This document shows, one piece after another, positions 7,710 through 16,501 of a stretch of DNA of 64,000 bases. Position 1 is the stretch's first letter. Each line of letters starts with the position of its first letter. The position numbers were made by a program, and so were the translations under genes. Under the pieces are notes generated by a model. The model ran no database searches. It was not told where the DNA came from and saw nothing but the letters and a program-made list of their open reading frames with translations. Source of the stretch: Parvibaculum sp963975745 (GTDB lineage Bacteria > Pseudomonadota > Alphaproteobacteria > Parvibaculales > Parvibaculaceae); assembly GCF_963975745.1 (NCBI RefSeq), contig NZ_CAXBIB010000009.1:62001-126000 (forward strand). Reading direction: 5' to 3'.

Positions 7710-9340
7710 AGGTCGTTGTCCTTGGCGGCTATGGCGTCTTCGGTTCCCGGCTTGCCGAACTTCTGGTCCGGGACGGCCATGACGTCGTGATCGTCGGACG
7801 AAGCATCGGGAAGGCGCGGGCGCTGGCCCAAAAACTTGGCTGCACCGCGCTGGCGCTGGATTTCCATGCCGATCCGGCGGCGCTCTTCACTGTGTCGCCG
7901 GACGTCGTCGTCGATGCCGCCGGGCCGTACCAGGCTTATGGACGCGATCCCTATATCATTCCGCGTCTCTGCCTCGCGCATCATGCGGATTATCTCGATC
8001 TTTCGGACGATGCCGGTTTCACCGCCGGACTTGCCGTGCTCGGCGAAGAAGCGCGCAGGCGCGGGCGGCGGCTGCTTTCCGGCGCGTCGAGCGTGCCCGG
8101 GATTTCGTCGGCCGTCGCCGCCGAACTCTGCGCCGGGCTCGACGAAATTCTCCTGATCGACACGGCCATCCTGCCGGGCAATCGCGCACCGCGCGGGCGA
8201 TCGGTGATATCAAGCATTGTTGGCCAGCTCGGAACCACGAACCGCGTCTGGCGCGGCGGGATGTGGCGCGATCAGCGCTGTTGGGGCGACGCAAGGCGGG
8301 TGCGCCTCGCCCCTGACCTCGAGCGCACCGCCTATTTCATCGAGGTGCCCGACATCCGTCTGTTCCCGGCGTTCTTCGGGGCGCGGTCGGTCATGTTCCG
8401 GGCCGGCCTGGAACTCAGCATCCTCAACATGGGCATGCGCGCCGCGGCGTTTCTGCGGCGGCGCTGGATGTTCGAGGTTACGCCGCGGTGGGCGGAGCTC
8501 TTCCGGCGGTTCGCCAATCTCTTTCTCGCCTTCGGAACGGATCGCGGCGGGATGCGGGTTGCCGTCACAGGGCAGAGTGGCGATGCAGCGATCCGGCGCG
8601 AATGGCGCCTGATCGCGGAAGCCGGAGACGGCCCCTACATTCCCACGGTTGCCGTGCGTGCCCTGATCCGCCGGCTGGACCGCGTGCCGCCCGGCGCAAG
8701 GCCCTGCCTGGCGGAAACGACGCTGCGGGAGATCGAGGAGGCGATGTCCGATCTCGCCGTTTCGACCGACACCGCGGCGCTCCCGTGTCCGACGCTTTTT
8801 CAGTCGGCGCTGGGCGACCGGTGGCCGCTCTTGCCGCCCGCGGTGCGGGCTCTGCACAGCGTTCAGGACATCGAGAGCTTTTCCGGCACGGCACAGGTGA
8901 CGCGCGGAAGCTCGATGATCGCGCGCTTCGCCGCATGGTTTTTCGGCTTTCCGTTGGCGGCCGAGGCTGTGCCGCTGACGATCACGAAGACGCGCGTTGA
9001 GACCGGCGAAATCTGGGAGCGGAATTTCGGCGGCCGCGTCTTCAGGTCCCATTGCACGCCGGCGCCCGCGCCTTATCGCTACCGGGAGCGCTTCTGGCTC
9101 TTCAACTACGAACAGGAACTTCCGGTGGCGGATGGCTGCATGGGATTGCCGGTCCGCTGCGGCTGGTTCCTGGGTGTGCCGCTGCCGGGCTTTCTTTTGC
9201 CGACGAGCGAGAGCCGGGAATATGCCGTGGACGGAGAATTCCACTTCGATGTCGCGCTCGGCGCGCCGTTCGGCGGCGGCTTGATCGTGCGCTACAGGGG
9301 GCGGGTGAAGCCGGATCGGGAGAAGCCGTCTTTCCCTTGA
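7706..9340 (+). CDS. Saccharopine dehydrogenase-like NADP-binding protein with C-terminal DUF4166 domain
   Basis: A 544-residue two-domain protein. The N-terminus KVVVLGGYGVFGSRLAELL is a Rossmann dinucleotide-binding loop (GGYGVFG) typical of saccharopine dehydrogenase-like proteins, with DAAGPYQAYG following near residue 72. The C-terminal ~180 residues, from FQSALGDRWPLLP onward (FSGTAQVTRG, IWERNFGGRVFRS, FLLPTSESREY), match the DUF4166 family. The fusion is known in proteobacteria, but its reaction is not. It is translationally coupled to the upstream DCC gene (ATGA overlap), suggesting a shared redox pathway. A rho-independent terminator follows. Confidence 0.85.
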   Translation: MKVVVLGGYGVFGSRLAELLVRDGHDVVIVGRSIGKARALAQKLGCTALALDFHADPAALFTVSPDVVVDAAGPYQAYGRDPYIIPRLCLAHHADYLDLSDDAGFTAGLAVLGEEARRRGRRLLSGASSVPGISSAVAAELCAGLDEILLIDTAILPGNRAPRGRSVISSIVGQLGTTNRVWRGGMWRDQRCWGDARRVRLAPDLERTAYFIEVPDIRLFPAFFGARSVMFRAGLELSILNMGMRAAAFLRRRWMFEVTPRWAELFRRFANLFLAFGTDRGGMRVAVTGQSGDAAIRREWRLIAEAGDGPYIPTVAVRALIRRLDRVPPGARPCLAETTLREIEEAMSDLAVSTDTAALPCPTLFQSALGDRWPLLPPAVRALHSVQDIESFSGTAQVTRGSSMIARFAAWFFGFPLAAEAVPLTITKTRVETGEIWERNFGGRVFRSHCTPAPAPYRYRERFWLFNYEQELPVADGCMGLPVRCGWFLGVPLPGFLLPTSESREYAVDGEFHFDVALGAPFGGGLIVRYRGRVKPDREKPSFP

Positions 9341-9369
9341 TCCGTTTTGTGCCCGTCATAAGGGTCGAA

Positions 9370-9397
9370 AAAGCCCGCGCGGTGAGGCGCGGGCTTT
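9370..9397 (+). terminator. Rho-independent terminator after the DCC/DUF4166 operon
   Basis: An 11-bp perfect stem AAAGCCCGCGC / GCGCGGGCTTT with a 6-nt loop (GGTGAG) lies 29 bp after the stop codon and ends in a short T run. It may also act on the opposite strand for the convergent MoxR gene. Confidence 0.75.
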
Positions 9398-9489
9398 GAT
9401 GTATCCAGCTTGTGGCTCCCCCGCCCCGAAAAATCCTGCCGGATTTTTCGACCCTCCCCGAGGGGAGGGTGGGAAGGAGCGTTTGTTGC

Positions 9490-10335
9490 CTAGTTCCGCT
9501 CGCGGCGGGCCAGGAAAGCGAGGCGTTCGAAGAGGTGGACGTCCTGCTCGTTCTTCAGGAGCGCGCCGTGCAGCGGCGGGATCAGCTTGGTCGGGTCCTT
9601 CTCGCGCAGCGTCTCGGCCGAGATGTCTTCCGACAGCAGCAGCTTCAGCCAGTCGAGCAGTTCCGAGGTCGAGGGCTTCTTCTTCAGGCCCGGCACTTCG
9701 CGGATCTCGTAGAAGATCGACAGCGCTTCCTGCACCAGCTTGCCCTTGAGGCCGGGGAAGTGGACGTCGATGATGGCGCGCATCGTGTCTTCGTCCGGGA
9801 ACTTGATGTAGTGGAAGAAGCAGCGGCGCAGGAAGGCGTCCGGCAGCTCCTTTTCGTTGTTGGACGTGATGATGACGATGGGGCGGATTTCGGCCTTGAT
9901 GGTCTCGTTGGTCTCGTAGACGTAGAACTCCATCCGGTCGAGTTCCTGCAGCAGGTCGTTCGGGAATTCGATGTCGGCCTTGTCGATCTCGTCGATCAGC
10001 AGGATCGGGCGCTTCTTGCGCTCGAAGGCTTCCCAGAGCTTGCCCTTGGAAATGTAGTTGCGGATGTCCTTGACGCGCTCGTCGCCGAGCTGGCTGTCGC
10101 GCAGGCGCGAAACGGCGTCGTATTCATAAAGACCCTGATGCGCCTTGGTGGTCGACTTGATGTTCCAGGTGATGAGCTCGGCATCGATCGCCTTGGCGAT
10201 TTCCTCGGCCAGCACGGTCTTGCCGGTGCCGGGTTCGCCCTTCACGAGAAGGGGACGCTGCAGCGTGATCGCCGCGTTGACGGCGACGCGCAGGTCTTCT
10301 GTGGCGACGTAATCTTTCGTTCCCTCAAACTTCAT
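9490..10335 (-). CDS. MoxR-family AAA+ ATPase
   Basis: A 281-residue AAA+ ATPase with Walker A GEPGTGKT (residues 33-40), Walker B ILLIDEIDKAD and sensor region PIVIITSNNEKELPDAFLRRC. MoxR proteins remodel or activate partner complexes together with VWA proteins. The likely partner is the CoxE-like VWA gene at 4979-6154 on the same strand. The canonical ATPase-then-VWA order is kept, but three opposite-strand genes separate them. The ATG at 10335 is the only plausible start. The promoter should lie in the 335-bp gap shared with flgE. Confidence 0.93.
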   Translation of the reverse strand: MKFEGTKDYVATEDLRVAVNAAITLQRPLLVKGEPGTGKTVLAEEIAKAIDAELITWNIKSTTKAHQGLYEYDAVSRLRDSQLGDERVKDIRNYISKGKLWEAFERKKRPILLIDEIDKADIEFPNDLLQELDRMEFYVYETNETIKAEIRPIVIITSNNEKELPDAFLRRCFFHYIKFPDEDTMRAIIDVHFPGLKGKLVQEALSIFYEIREVPGLKKKPSTSELLDWLKLLLSEDISAETLREKDPTKLIPPLHGALLKNEQDVHLFERLAFLARRERN

Positions 10336-10501
10336 GGATATGGCTTTCCTCTGGCCGCGCGCCGCGGCCGTTACCGAATGGCTGAACGCGAAGGAACCTA
10401 AAGGCTGGCCCGGCGGGGTTCAAGGAAAAGGCCGCGCCTGCCGCCGACGCCAGGGGACGACAGGCCCGAACGGGCCGGCCGGACCCCGGGCGCTGCCCTT
10501 G

Positions 10502-10516
10502 CGGCAATTTCTGCCG
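10502..10516. promoter_or_regulatory. Candidate FlbD-type enhancer upstream of flgE
   Basis: The palindrome CGGCA-ATTTC-TGCCG lies about 80 bp upstream of the sigma-54-like promoter of flgE. The same GGCA-N5-TGCC pattern recurs at four other flagellar positions in the window, all in intergenic DNA. The spacing to a -24/-12 promoter is what an activator of the FlbD/NtrC class would need. The binding protein is inferred; flbD itself is outside the window. Confidence 0.55.
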
Positions 10517-10591
10517 GGCAGGGGGCAGGGGCTGCTGAGCGCCGCGTTGGTTAATAAATTGTAACCTGTTGATTTTATTCAATAAACAGGA

Positions 10592-10606
10592 TGGCCCGCT
10601 CCTTGC
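10592..10606 (+). promoter_or_regulatory. Sigma-54 (-24/-12) promoter of flgE
   Basis: TGGCCCGCTCCTTGC shows the invariant GG-N10-GC spacing (GG 10593-10594, GC 10605-10606) and matches the TGGCNCG-N4-TTGC consensus at nearly every position. The start of transcription would be near 10618, about 53 nt before the flgE ATG. Hook genes of Caulobacter are sigma-54 dependent, which agrees. Confidence 0.75.
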
Positions 10607-10670
10607 TCCCCTGCTGGCAGCACGTGTTCCGCAGAGCCCCTGCCGGAACCCACCGCATGGAGAAGAGCCC

Positions 10671-12035
10671 ATGAGTTTCTTTGGATCGATGACCACCGCC
10701 ATTACCGGCATTCGCGCCCAGTCGAGCGCGCTCGGTCACATCTCGGACAACATCGCCAATTCGCAGACGGTCGGCTACAAGCGTACCGATACCAGCTTCC
10801 AGGACATCGTCACCGCCTCGTCGAGCCGCAACCATCTGCCGGGCGCGGTTCTGGCGGCGCCGGCCTTCACCAATTCGGTGCAGGGTTCGATCGACGCCTC
10901 CGAGGTGCCGACGCATATGGCGATCAACGGCGAAGGCTTCTTCATCGTCTCGTCGACCATCGCGACCGTCGATAACCAGCCGGTCTTCGACAACGTCAAC
11001 TACTATACGCGGCGTGGCGACTTCACGATGGATCGTCACGGTTATCTCGTGAACGGCGCCGGCTATGCGCTGCAGGGGCTTACCATCGATCCGATCACCG
11101 GCAATCCGGTGGGCGACACGCCGGGCCGCATCCAGGTCAACCGCGACTTCCTGGCGGCGCGACCGACGAATTCGATCAGCTACACGGCCAACCTGCCGGC
11201 CTGGCCGCAGACGGTCAATGCCGATCCGGACATCGCCGACAGCGAATTGCTGACCGTCGGCCGCTTCACGCCGCCGCTCGCCGATCTTTCGGCGATCCCG
11301 GCCAGCGGCGAAGACATTTTCCTCGACAACTCGCTGTCGGGCGGCGCCATCACCGGCTACGACACGCTGGGCGCGCCGGTCAACATCCAGCTGCGCTGGT
11401 CGAAGGTCGACAATACGGCCGGCGGCGGCGACGAGTGGAACCTGTTCTACAAGACCGACGACGCGGCTGTGGGCGCTGCCGACAAGTGGGTCAATATCGG
11501 CCAGTCCTATGCTTTCGATGCGCAGGGCCGCCTGAGCCCCTCGGTCGACTCGACCACGATCACCGCGCTGACCGTCAACGGCATCAATCTGGGTGACGTC
11601 ACGCTCGATCATGGCGCGTCCAACATCACGCAGTTCCAGAGCAGCAGCGGCGCCGTCGCGGTCAACACGATCGACCAGAACGGCTATCCGTCGGGCGAGC
11701 TCGTCAGCATCGCCGTCTCGGAAAACGGCCGCATCGCCGGCACCTATTCCAATGGCAAGACGGTCGACATCGCCGAAGTCTCGCTCGCCAAGTTCAATGC
11801 GCCCGACAAGCTGAAGAAGCTCGACGGCACCGCCTTTGCGGCGACACAGGAATCGGGCGAGGCCATTCTGGGCGCCGGCGGCGACATCATCGCTTCGGCC
11901 CGCGAGGCCTCCAATGTCGATATCGCGGACGAGTTCTCGAAGCTGATCGTGACGCAGCAGGCCTATACGGCCGGCACGCGCATCGTGACCACGGCCGACG
12001 AACTGATCCGCGAAACGCTCAACATGAAGCGCTAA
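10671..12035 (+). CDS. flgE: Flagellar hook protein FlgE
   Basis: A 454-residue hook subunit, exported by the flagellar type III system and polymerised outside the outer membrane. The N-terminus MSFFGSMTTAITGIRAQSSALGHISDNIANSQTVGYK contains the flagellar rod/hook signature (residues ~20-37), and the C-terminus (EFSKLIVTQQAYTAGTRIVTTADELI) is the second coiled-coil half. The variable D1/D2 region lies between. The start at 10671 is the first ATG giving the conserved N-terminus. It is first in a flgE-flgK-flgL run driven by a sigma-54-type promoter. Confidence 0.96.
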   Translation: MSFFGSMTTAITGIRAQSSALGHISDNIANSQTVGYKRTDTSFQDIVTASSSRNHLPGAVLAAPAFTNSVQGSIDASEVPTHMAINGEGFFIVSSTIATVDNQPVFDNVNYYTRRGDFTMDRHGYLVNGAGYALQGLTIDPITGNPVGDTPGRIQVNRDFLAARPTNSISYTANLPAWPQTVNADPDIADSELLTVGRFTPPLADLSAIPASGEDIFLDNSLSGGAITGYDTLGAPVNIQLRWSKVDNTAGGGDEWNLFYKTDDAAVGAADKWVNIGQSYAFDAQGRLSPSVDSTTITALTVNGINLGDVTLDHGASNITQFQSSSGAVAVNTIDQNGYPSGELVSIAVSENGRIAGTYSNGKTVDIAEVSLAKFNAPDKLKKLDGTAFAATQESGEAILGAGGDIIASAREASNVDIADEFSKLIVTQQAYTAGTRIVTTADELIRETLNMKR

Positions 12036-12042
12036 CAGAGAC

Positions 12043-12072
12043 GGCGGGCGTCCCGTAGACGGGGCGTCCGCC
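12043..12072 (+). terminator. Hairpin between flgE and flgK, possible attenuator
   Basis: GGCGGGCGTCCC (12043-12054) can pair with GGGGCGTCCGCC (12061-12072) over 12 positions, using two G-U pairs in the transcript, with loop GTAGAC. It begins 7 bp after the flgE stop. There is no T run, so it is more likely a partial terminator or an mRNA-stabilising stem that favours high flgE expression over flgKL. Confidence 0.4.
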
Positions 12073-12106
12073 GCCAAGGCCCCCGTCCCCGTTTTCAGGT
12101 TGCCAG

Positions 12107-13957
12107 ATGACCCTTTCTTCCGCACTCGGCGCTGCATTGAGCGGATTGAACGTTGCCCAGTCGGGGATCGACGTCACCGCCCGCAACATCGCCAATGTCG
12201 GCACGCCCGGTTATACGCGCAAGGTGCCGTCCCAGGTCAATGCGCTGGCGGGCGGCGAGGGCATCGGCGTGCGGCGCGAAGCGGCGCAGCGCCAGATCGA
12301 CGAATTCCTGCAGCAGCAGATGCGCGTGGCGTCGGCCGGCGCGGCGGGCCTCAATGTCAAGACCTCGATGCTCGGCCGGGTCGATGCCCTGTTCGGCGAT
12401 CCGACCTCCAACGCCTCGATCGCCGGTTCAATCAGCGCGCTGGCGACCGCGCTGCAGGAACTGGCCGGCAGCCCGGAGGCGCCGGCGGCGCGGCAATCGC
12501 TGCTCAACCAGGCCGGCAATCTGGCGTCGCAACTCAACACGATGTCGCAGACCGTTCAGGACATGCGGCTCGAAGCCGAGCGCAATATTGCCGCCTCGGT
12601 CGAATCCGCCAATGCGCTGCTCAAGACCATTGCCGAGGTCAACAACCAGATTTCACAGCGCCAGGCGTCGAACCAGCCGGTCGGCGACCTGCAGGACAAG
12701 CGCGACATGGCCATCGACGAGCTGTCGCGGCTGATGGATGTGCGCGTCACCAATCGCGACGACGGCACCGTGACGATCTTCACGTCGGGCGGCCAATTGC
12801 TGCTCGACCGGACCGCGGTCGAACTGAGCTTCGACGAACATACGCAGATCGACGCGACGTCCTCGCGCGAGAATGGCGGTGTCGGCACGATCACGCTGAC
12901 CGCAGGCAGCACGACCATCGACCTGCTGGCGGCCGGTGCGATCCGATCGGGCGCGATCGGGGGCTATATCTCGATGCGCGACACGGTGCTGCCGCAGGCG
13001 CAGGCGCAGCTGGACGAGCTGGCCGCCCAGCTGGCCCTTGCCCTGTCGCAGGAAACCATGCCGGGCGAAGCCGTTGTGGACGGCGCCGCGGCGGGTTTCG
13101 AGTTCGACACGGCTGCAATGTTGCCGGGAAATTCGATGACCCTGACCTATACGGTCGGCGGCATTCCGAACACCGTGACGATCATGCGCGTCGAGGATCC
13201 GGCGACGCTTCCGCTGAGCAATGCGGCGACGGCCGATCCCAACGACACGGTGGTCGGGATCAATTTCAACCAGCCGATGGCTGCCGTCATTGCGGATCTG
13301 CAGGCGGCGCTGCCGCCGGAAGTCGTGGTGTCGAACCCATCGGGCGAGGTGATCCGCTTCCTCGATGACGGGCTTGCCGGCACCAGCGACATCGATGCGC
13401 TGTCGGCCGTGGTGACGCCGGCCGGGCTTGCCGACGGCACGACCGGCATGGCGCTGTTCGTCGACGGCCCCGGGGGCACGATCTTCTCGAACAGCCTCGA
13501 CAACCCGCCGCAGAAGACCGGCTTCGCGCAGCGCATCCAGGTCAACCCGGCGGTCATTGCCGACGATACGCTGCTTGTGGCCTATGACACGGACGTGCCG
13601 CTGGGCGATTCGACGCGGGTGCACGACCTTCTCGAGCGCCTGACCGGGGAGAGCCGCTACTTCTCGCCGGAATCGGGCATCGGCGGCGCGGCTTCGCCCT
13701 TCAACGGGACGATCGACAGTTTCGCGCGGCGCCTGGTTTCGTTCCAGTCGTCGCAGGCGGCCAATGCCCAGCGCGACGCCGAGGCGCAGCAGATCGTCGC
13801 CTCGTCGCTTGCCGACCGTTTCGATGCGCAGACCGGCGTCAATATCGACGACGAGATGTCGAATCTTCTGCTGCTGCAGAACGCCTATTCGGCCAATGCG
13901 CGCGTCATCACCACCGTCAAACAGCTCTTCGATGTCCTCATGAGCATCGGCAGGTAG
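12107..13957 (+). CDS. flgK: Flagellar hook-associated protein FlgK (HAP1)
   Basis: A 616-residue hook-filament junction protein. The N-terminus LSSALGAALSGLNVAQSGIDVTARNIANVGTPGYTRK carries the hook-associated signature, and the C-terminus (DDEMSNLLLLQNAYSANARVITTVKQLFDVLMSIGR) is the conserved FlgK end. The central region is long and variable, giving a protein somewhat larger than the enterobacterial ~550 residues. It lies 71 bp after flgE and is followed by flgL after 4 bp, so flgK and flgL are co-transcribed. Confidence 0.95.
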   Translation: MTLSSALGAALSGLNVAQSGIDVTARNIANVGTPGYTRKVPSQVNALAGGEGIGVRREAAQRQIDEFLQQQMRVASAGAAGLNVKTSMLGRVDALFGDPTSNASIAGSISALATALQELAGSPEAPAARQSLLNQAGNLASQLNTMSQTVQDMRLEAERNIAASVESANALLKTIAEVNNQISQRQASNQPVGDLQDKRDMAIDELSRLMDVRVTNRDDGTVTIFTSGGQLLLDRTAVELSFDEHTQIDATSSRENGGVGTITLTAGSTTIDLLAAGAIRSGAIGGYISMRDTVLPQAQAQLDELAAQLALALSQETMPGEAVVDGAAAGFEFDTAAMLPGNSMTLTYTVGGIPNTVTIMRVEDPATLPLSNAATADPNDTVVGINFNQPMAAVIADLQAALPPEVVVSNPSGEVIRFLDDGLAGTSDIDALSAVVTPAGLADGTTGMALFVDGPGGTIFSNSLDNPPQKTGFAQRIQVNPAVIADDTLLVAYDTDVPLGDSTRVHDLLERLTGESRYFSPESGIGGAASPFNGTIDSFARRLVSFQSSQAANAQRDAEAQQIVASSLADRFDAQTGVNIDDEMSNLLLLQNAYSANARVITTVKQLFDVLMSIGR

Positions 13958-13961
13958 TCAC

Positions 13962-15452
13962 ATGCAGGTATCTTCGCTTTCCCAGTCCCTGGCCCTGCGC
14001 AGTTCGATCAACTCGATGCGGGCCCAGTTCGACGATCTGCAGCGCCAGCTTGCGACCGGCATCAAGGCCGATTCCTACGCCAAGCTCGGCACCGACCGGA
14101 ACATGGTGCTGTCGCTGTCGCATCAGCTGAGCCAGTTGCAGACCTATACCAACACGATCTCGCAGACGATGATGCGCGTGGAGGTTTCGTCGGATGCACT
14201 GACGCGCGTGGCCCAGATCGCCAGCAGCATGAAGACGACCAACATCACCAGCGGCTTCGAACTGGTGAACGGGACGCAGACCAGCGCCCAGGTGACCGCG
14301 GCGATGCAGTTCGACGAGATCATCAATCTGCTCAATCTCAAGGTCGAGGACCGCTATCTCTTCGGCGGCCGCGACACGCAGACGCGGCCGGTGGCCGTGC
14401 CCGATGCGATGCTGAACGGCACCGGCGACAAGGCCGGCCTCAAGCAGTTCGTCGACGAACGCGCCCAGGCCGATCTCGGCGCCGATGGCCGGGGCCGGCT
14501 GGCGCTCAACCTGGCGGGCGCAACGCTGACGCTGTCGGAAGATGCCGCGCCCAGCGTGTTCGGGTTCAAGCTCGCCGCCGCCGGTTCGACGCTGAGCAAT
14601 GCGACGGTCACCGGCCCGGCCGGCATGCCCGCCGCAATCGACGTCGATTTCACCGGCGTTCCCCTTGCCGGCGAAAGCGTGACTCTCGATTTCACGCTGC
14701 CCGACGGCACGGCGACACGGGTGACGCTGACCGCGACCAGCGACAATCCGCCGGCCGCCGGACAATTCACCATCGGCGGCGATGCGGCGACGACCTCGGC
14801 CAATTTCCAGGCGGCGCTCGATACGGCGATCCAGAGCGAGGCCAACACGAGGCTGCGGGCGGCCTCTGCGGTCGAAGCGGCCAACAATTTCTTCGACTAT
14901 GCCAATGGCGGCGCGCCGCAGCGTGTCGACGGGCCGCCCTTCGCGACGGCGACGGCGCTGCGCGATGCAACCGACGCCGATACGGTGTTCTGGTACAGCG
15001 GCGACCAGAGCGGCACGCCCGGCAACAACATGATCGCCAAGATCGATGACGGGCGGCAGCTTGCCTATGGCGCGCGGGCCGACCAGGCGGCGATCCGCGA
15101 CACGCTGAAGGCGGCGGCGCTGATGTCGGCGGTCGAATACGGCGGCGCCGATCCGGAGGAAATCCATTCCTACCGTGCGCTGACGCAGCGCCTGGGGACC
15201 GTGCTCAATTTCGAGGGGACGTCCTCGGTCGAGAGCATCGTGACCGGGCTCGGCCTGACCGCGGCGACGCTGGCCAATACGCAGGACCGGCACGACAAGA
15301 TGATGGCGACCGCCAACGAGATCCTGGGCGATATCCAGAATGCCGATCCTTACGAGGTCGGCGTCAAGCTGACGACGCTGCAGACGCAGCTCGAGGCGAG
15401 CTACCAGGTGACGGCGATGCTGTCGCGGATGTCGCTGGTCAATTATCTGTAA
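13962..15452 (+). CDS. flgL: Flagellar hook-associated protein FlgL (HAP3), flagellin-like
   Basis: A 496-residue flagellin-fold protein forming the second junction ring between hook and filament. The N-terminal helix (SSLSQSLALRSSINSMRAQFDDLQRQLATGIKAD) and C-terminal helix (TTLQTQLEASYQVTAMLSRMSLVNYL) are typical of FlgL. The protein is longer than the enterobacterial form (~317 residues) because of a beta-rich central insert (about residues 160-290). It begins 4 bp after flgK. A hairpin terminator follows. Confidence 0.9.
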   Translation: MQVSSLSQSLALRSSINSMRAQFDDLQRQLATGIKADSYAKLGTDRNMVLSLSHQLSQLQTYTNTISQTMMRVEVSSDALTRVAQIASSMKTTNITSGFELVNGTQTSAQVTAAMQFDEIINLLNLKVEDRYLFGGRDTQTRPVAVPDAMLNGTGDKAGLKQFVDERAQADLGADGRGRLALNLAGATLTLSEDAAPSVFGFKLAAAGSTLSNATVTGPAGMPAAIDVDFTGVPLAGESVTLDFTLPDGTATRVTLTATSDNPPAAGQFTIGGDAATTSANFQAALDTAIQSEANTRLRAASAVEAANNFFDYANGGAPQRVDGPPFATATALRDATDADTVFWYSGDQSGTPGNNMIAKIDDGRQLAYGARADQAAIRDTLKAAALMSAVEYGGADPEEIHSYRALTQRLGTVLNFEGTSSVESIVTGLGLTAATLANTQDRHDKMMATANEILGDIQNADPYEVGVKLTTLQTQLEASYQVTAMLSRMSLVNYL

Positions 15453-15470
15453 GGCGCTATGCAGTGACGA

Positions 15471-15498
15471 AAAGGCCCGCTTGCGATGCGGGCTATTT
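15471..15498 (+). terminator. Terminator after flgL
   Basis: GCCCGC (15475-15480) pairs with GCGGGC (15488-15493) across a 7-nt loop, preceded by A residues and followed by TATTTGT. It sits 19 bp after the flgL stop, consistent with the end of the flgEKL transcript. Confidence 0.6.
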
Positions 15499-15527
15499 GT
15501 CGTCTTCTGATTCAATCCAAAATACAG

Positions 15528-15552
15528 GTGTCATCCCGGCACTCGTTGCCGG
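15528..15552 (+). repeat. REP-like palindrome, left part, interrupted by the IS110 element
   Basis: GTGTCATCCCGG-N8-GCCGG. It ends exactly where the IS110 element begins; the missing GACCCA half is found at 16669 on the other side of the element. Joined, it aligns without gaps to the intact inverted copy at 16922-16952 (12 + 8 + 5 + 6 bases). Confidence 0.75.
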
Positions 15553-15568
15553 CAACTGTGTTGTTGGG

Positions 15569-16501
15569 TCATGTCTGGAACGCGGTTTTATCCCGGATGA
15601 TGGCGTTTGCGGTGACGAGTATCTTCCTTGCAATGGCGATGAGAGCGACTTTGGGAGGCTTTCCGGCCTCGATCATTGCGTTGTAGATGCGTGCGAAGCG
15701 GTGCCTGGAACGGACGGCGGTGATGGCGGCCATGTAGAGGGCTTCGCGGACCCGCCGCCTGCCGCCCTTGATGACGCGTTTGCCGCGGAACTGGCCGCTG
15801 TCGACATTGAAGGGCGCGAGGCCGGCAAGGGCCGCGATGGTCTTTGGCGAGCGGGTGCCGAGTTCGGGCATGAGGGCGATGAGCGTCGCGGCAGTGACGG
15901 GCCCGATGCCGGGCACGGAACGCAGCAGGCGCTGGTCTTCGGTCAGCCGCTCGGTAGCATCGATCAGCGCGCGGGTCTGGCGTTCGATCTCGACAATGCG
16001 GGTGGAGAGCCAGGCGATATGAGCCTCGATGTCTTCGGCGATGGCGGGATCGTCGATGGCGGTGAGGCGCGTGCGTTCCTGCTTGCGCATGGCGACGAGC
16101 TGATCGCGCCGTTTGTGCAAGCGCGCCAGTGTCTCGCGTTCGGGCAATGGCGCGGGCTCGCATGCCGGACGGAGCGCCCGGGCCATGGCGGCGAGCATCT
16201 GTGCATCGATGGCATCGGTCTTGGCAAGGCGGCCGGTGGCGCGGGCGAAGTCGCGGGCGCGGGCCGGGTTGACGCGGGCAAACGGGATGGCGGCCGTTGT
16301 CAGCACCCGTCTCAGGCATGCATCGTAAGGGCCGGTCGCCTCGAAGAGCACCAGCATGTCCTTGTTCTTCCAACGTTCGATCAGCGGCGCCAGCGCGGCG
16401 GCCTCATTGGCGATCCGCTCGGACCTGCCGAGTGCCTCATCAAAAATGTCGAGATGGTCTTTGGAGATGTCGCAACCGACAAAGCCAGGTTGTATGGTCA
16501 T
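15569..16501 (-). CDS. IS110-family transposase (DEDD RuvC-like recombinase)
   Basis: A 310-residue recombinase. The RuvC-like DEDD catalytic set is visible as D11 (VGCDISK), E54 (LFEATGPYD), D96 and D99 (KTDAIDAQM). The C-terminal Transposase_20 domain has SVPGIGPVTAATLIALMPELG and the conserved serine region LAPFNVDSGQFRGKR. A coiled-coil region (about residues 120-190) joins the two. The frame is intact, so the element may be active. IS110 enzymes work with an element-encoded bridge RNA; a candidate precedes this gene. Confidence 0.93.
   Translation of the reverse strand: MTIQPGFVGCDISKDHLDIFDEALGRSERIANEAAALAPLIERWKNKDMLVLFEATGPYDACLRRVLTTAAIPFARVNPARARDFARATGRLAKTDAIDAQMLAAMARALRPACEPAPLPERETLARLHKRRDQLVAMRKQERTRLTAIDDPAIAEDIEAHIAWLSTRIVEIERQTRALIDATERLTEDQRLLRSVPGIGPVTAATLIALMPELGTRSPKTIAALAGLAPFNVDSGQFRGKRVIKGGRRRVREALYMAAITAVRSRHRFARIYNAMIEAGKPPKVALIAIARKILVTANAIIRDKTAFQT

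Larger units (their letters stand above)
10336..10670. other. Intergenic region between moxR and flgE with flagellar control elements
   Basis: This 335-bp divergent gap holds no credible gene. It contains the palindrome CGGCA-N5-TGCCG (10502-10516), an inverted repeat GGTTA-N10-TAACC (10549-10566) and a sigma-54-type promoter (10592-10606) directed at flgE. No clear promoter for the leftward moxR gene was seen. Confidence 0.6.

Noticed and set aside
13938..15515. 525-codon minus-strand frame opposite flgL
   Set aside because: Shadow of a recognisable FlgL; composition and lack of motifs argue against a gene.
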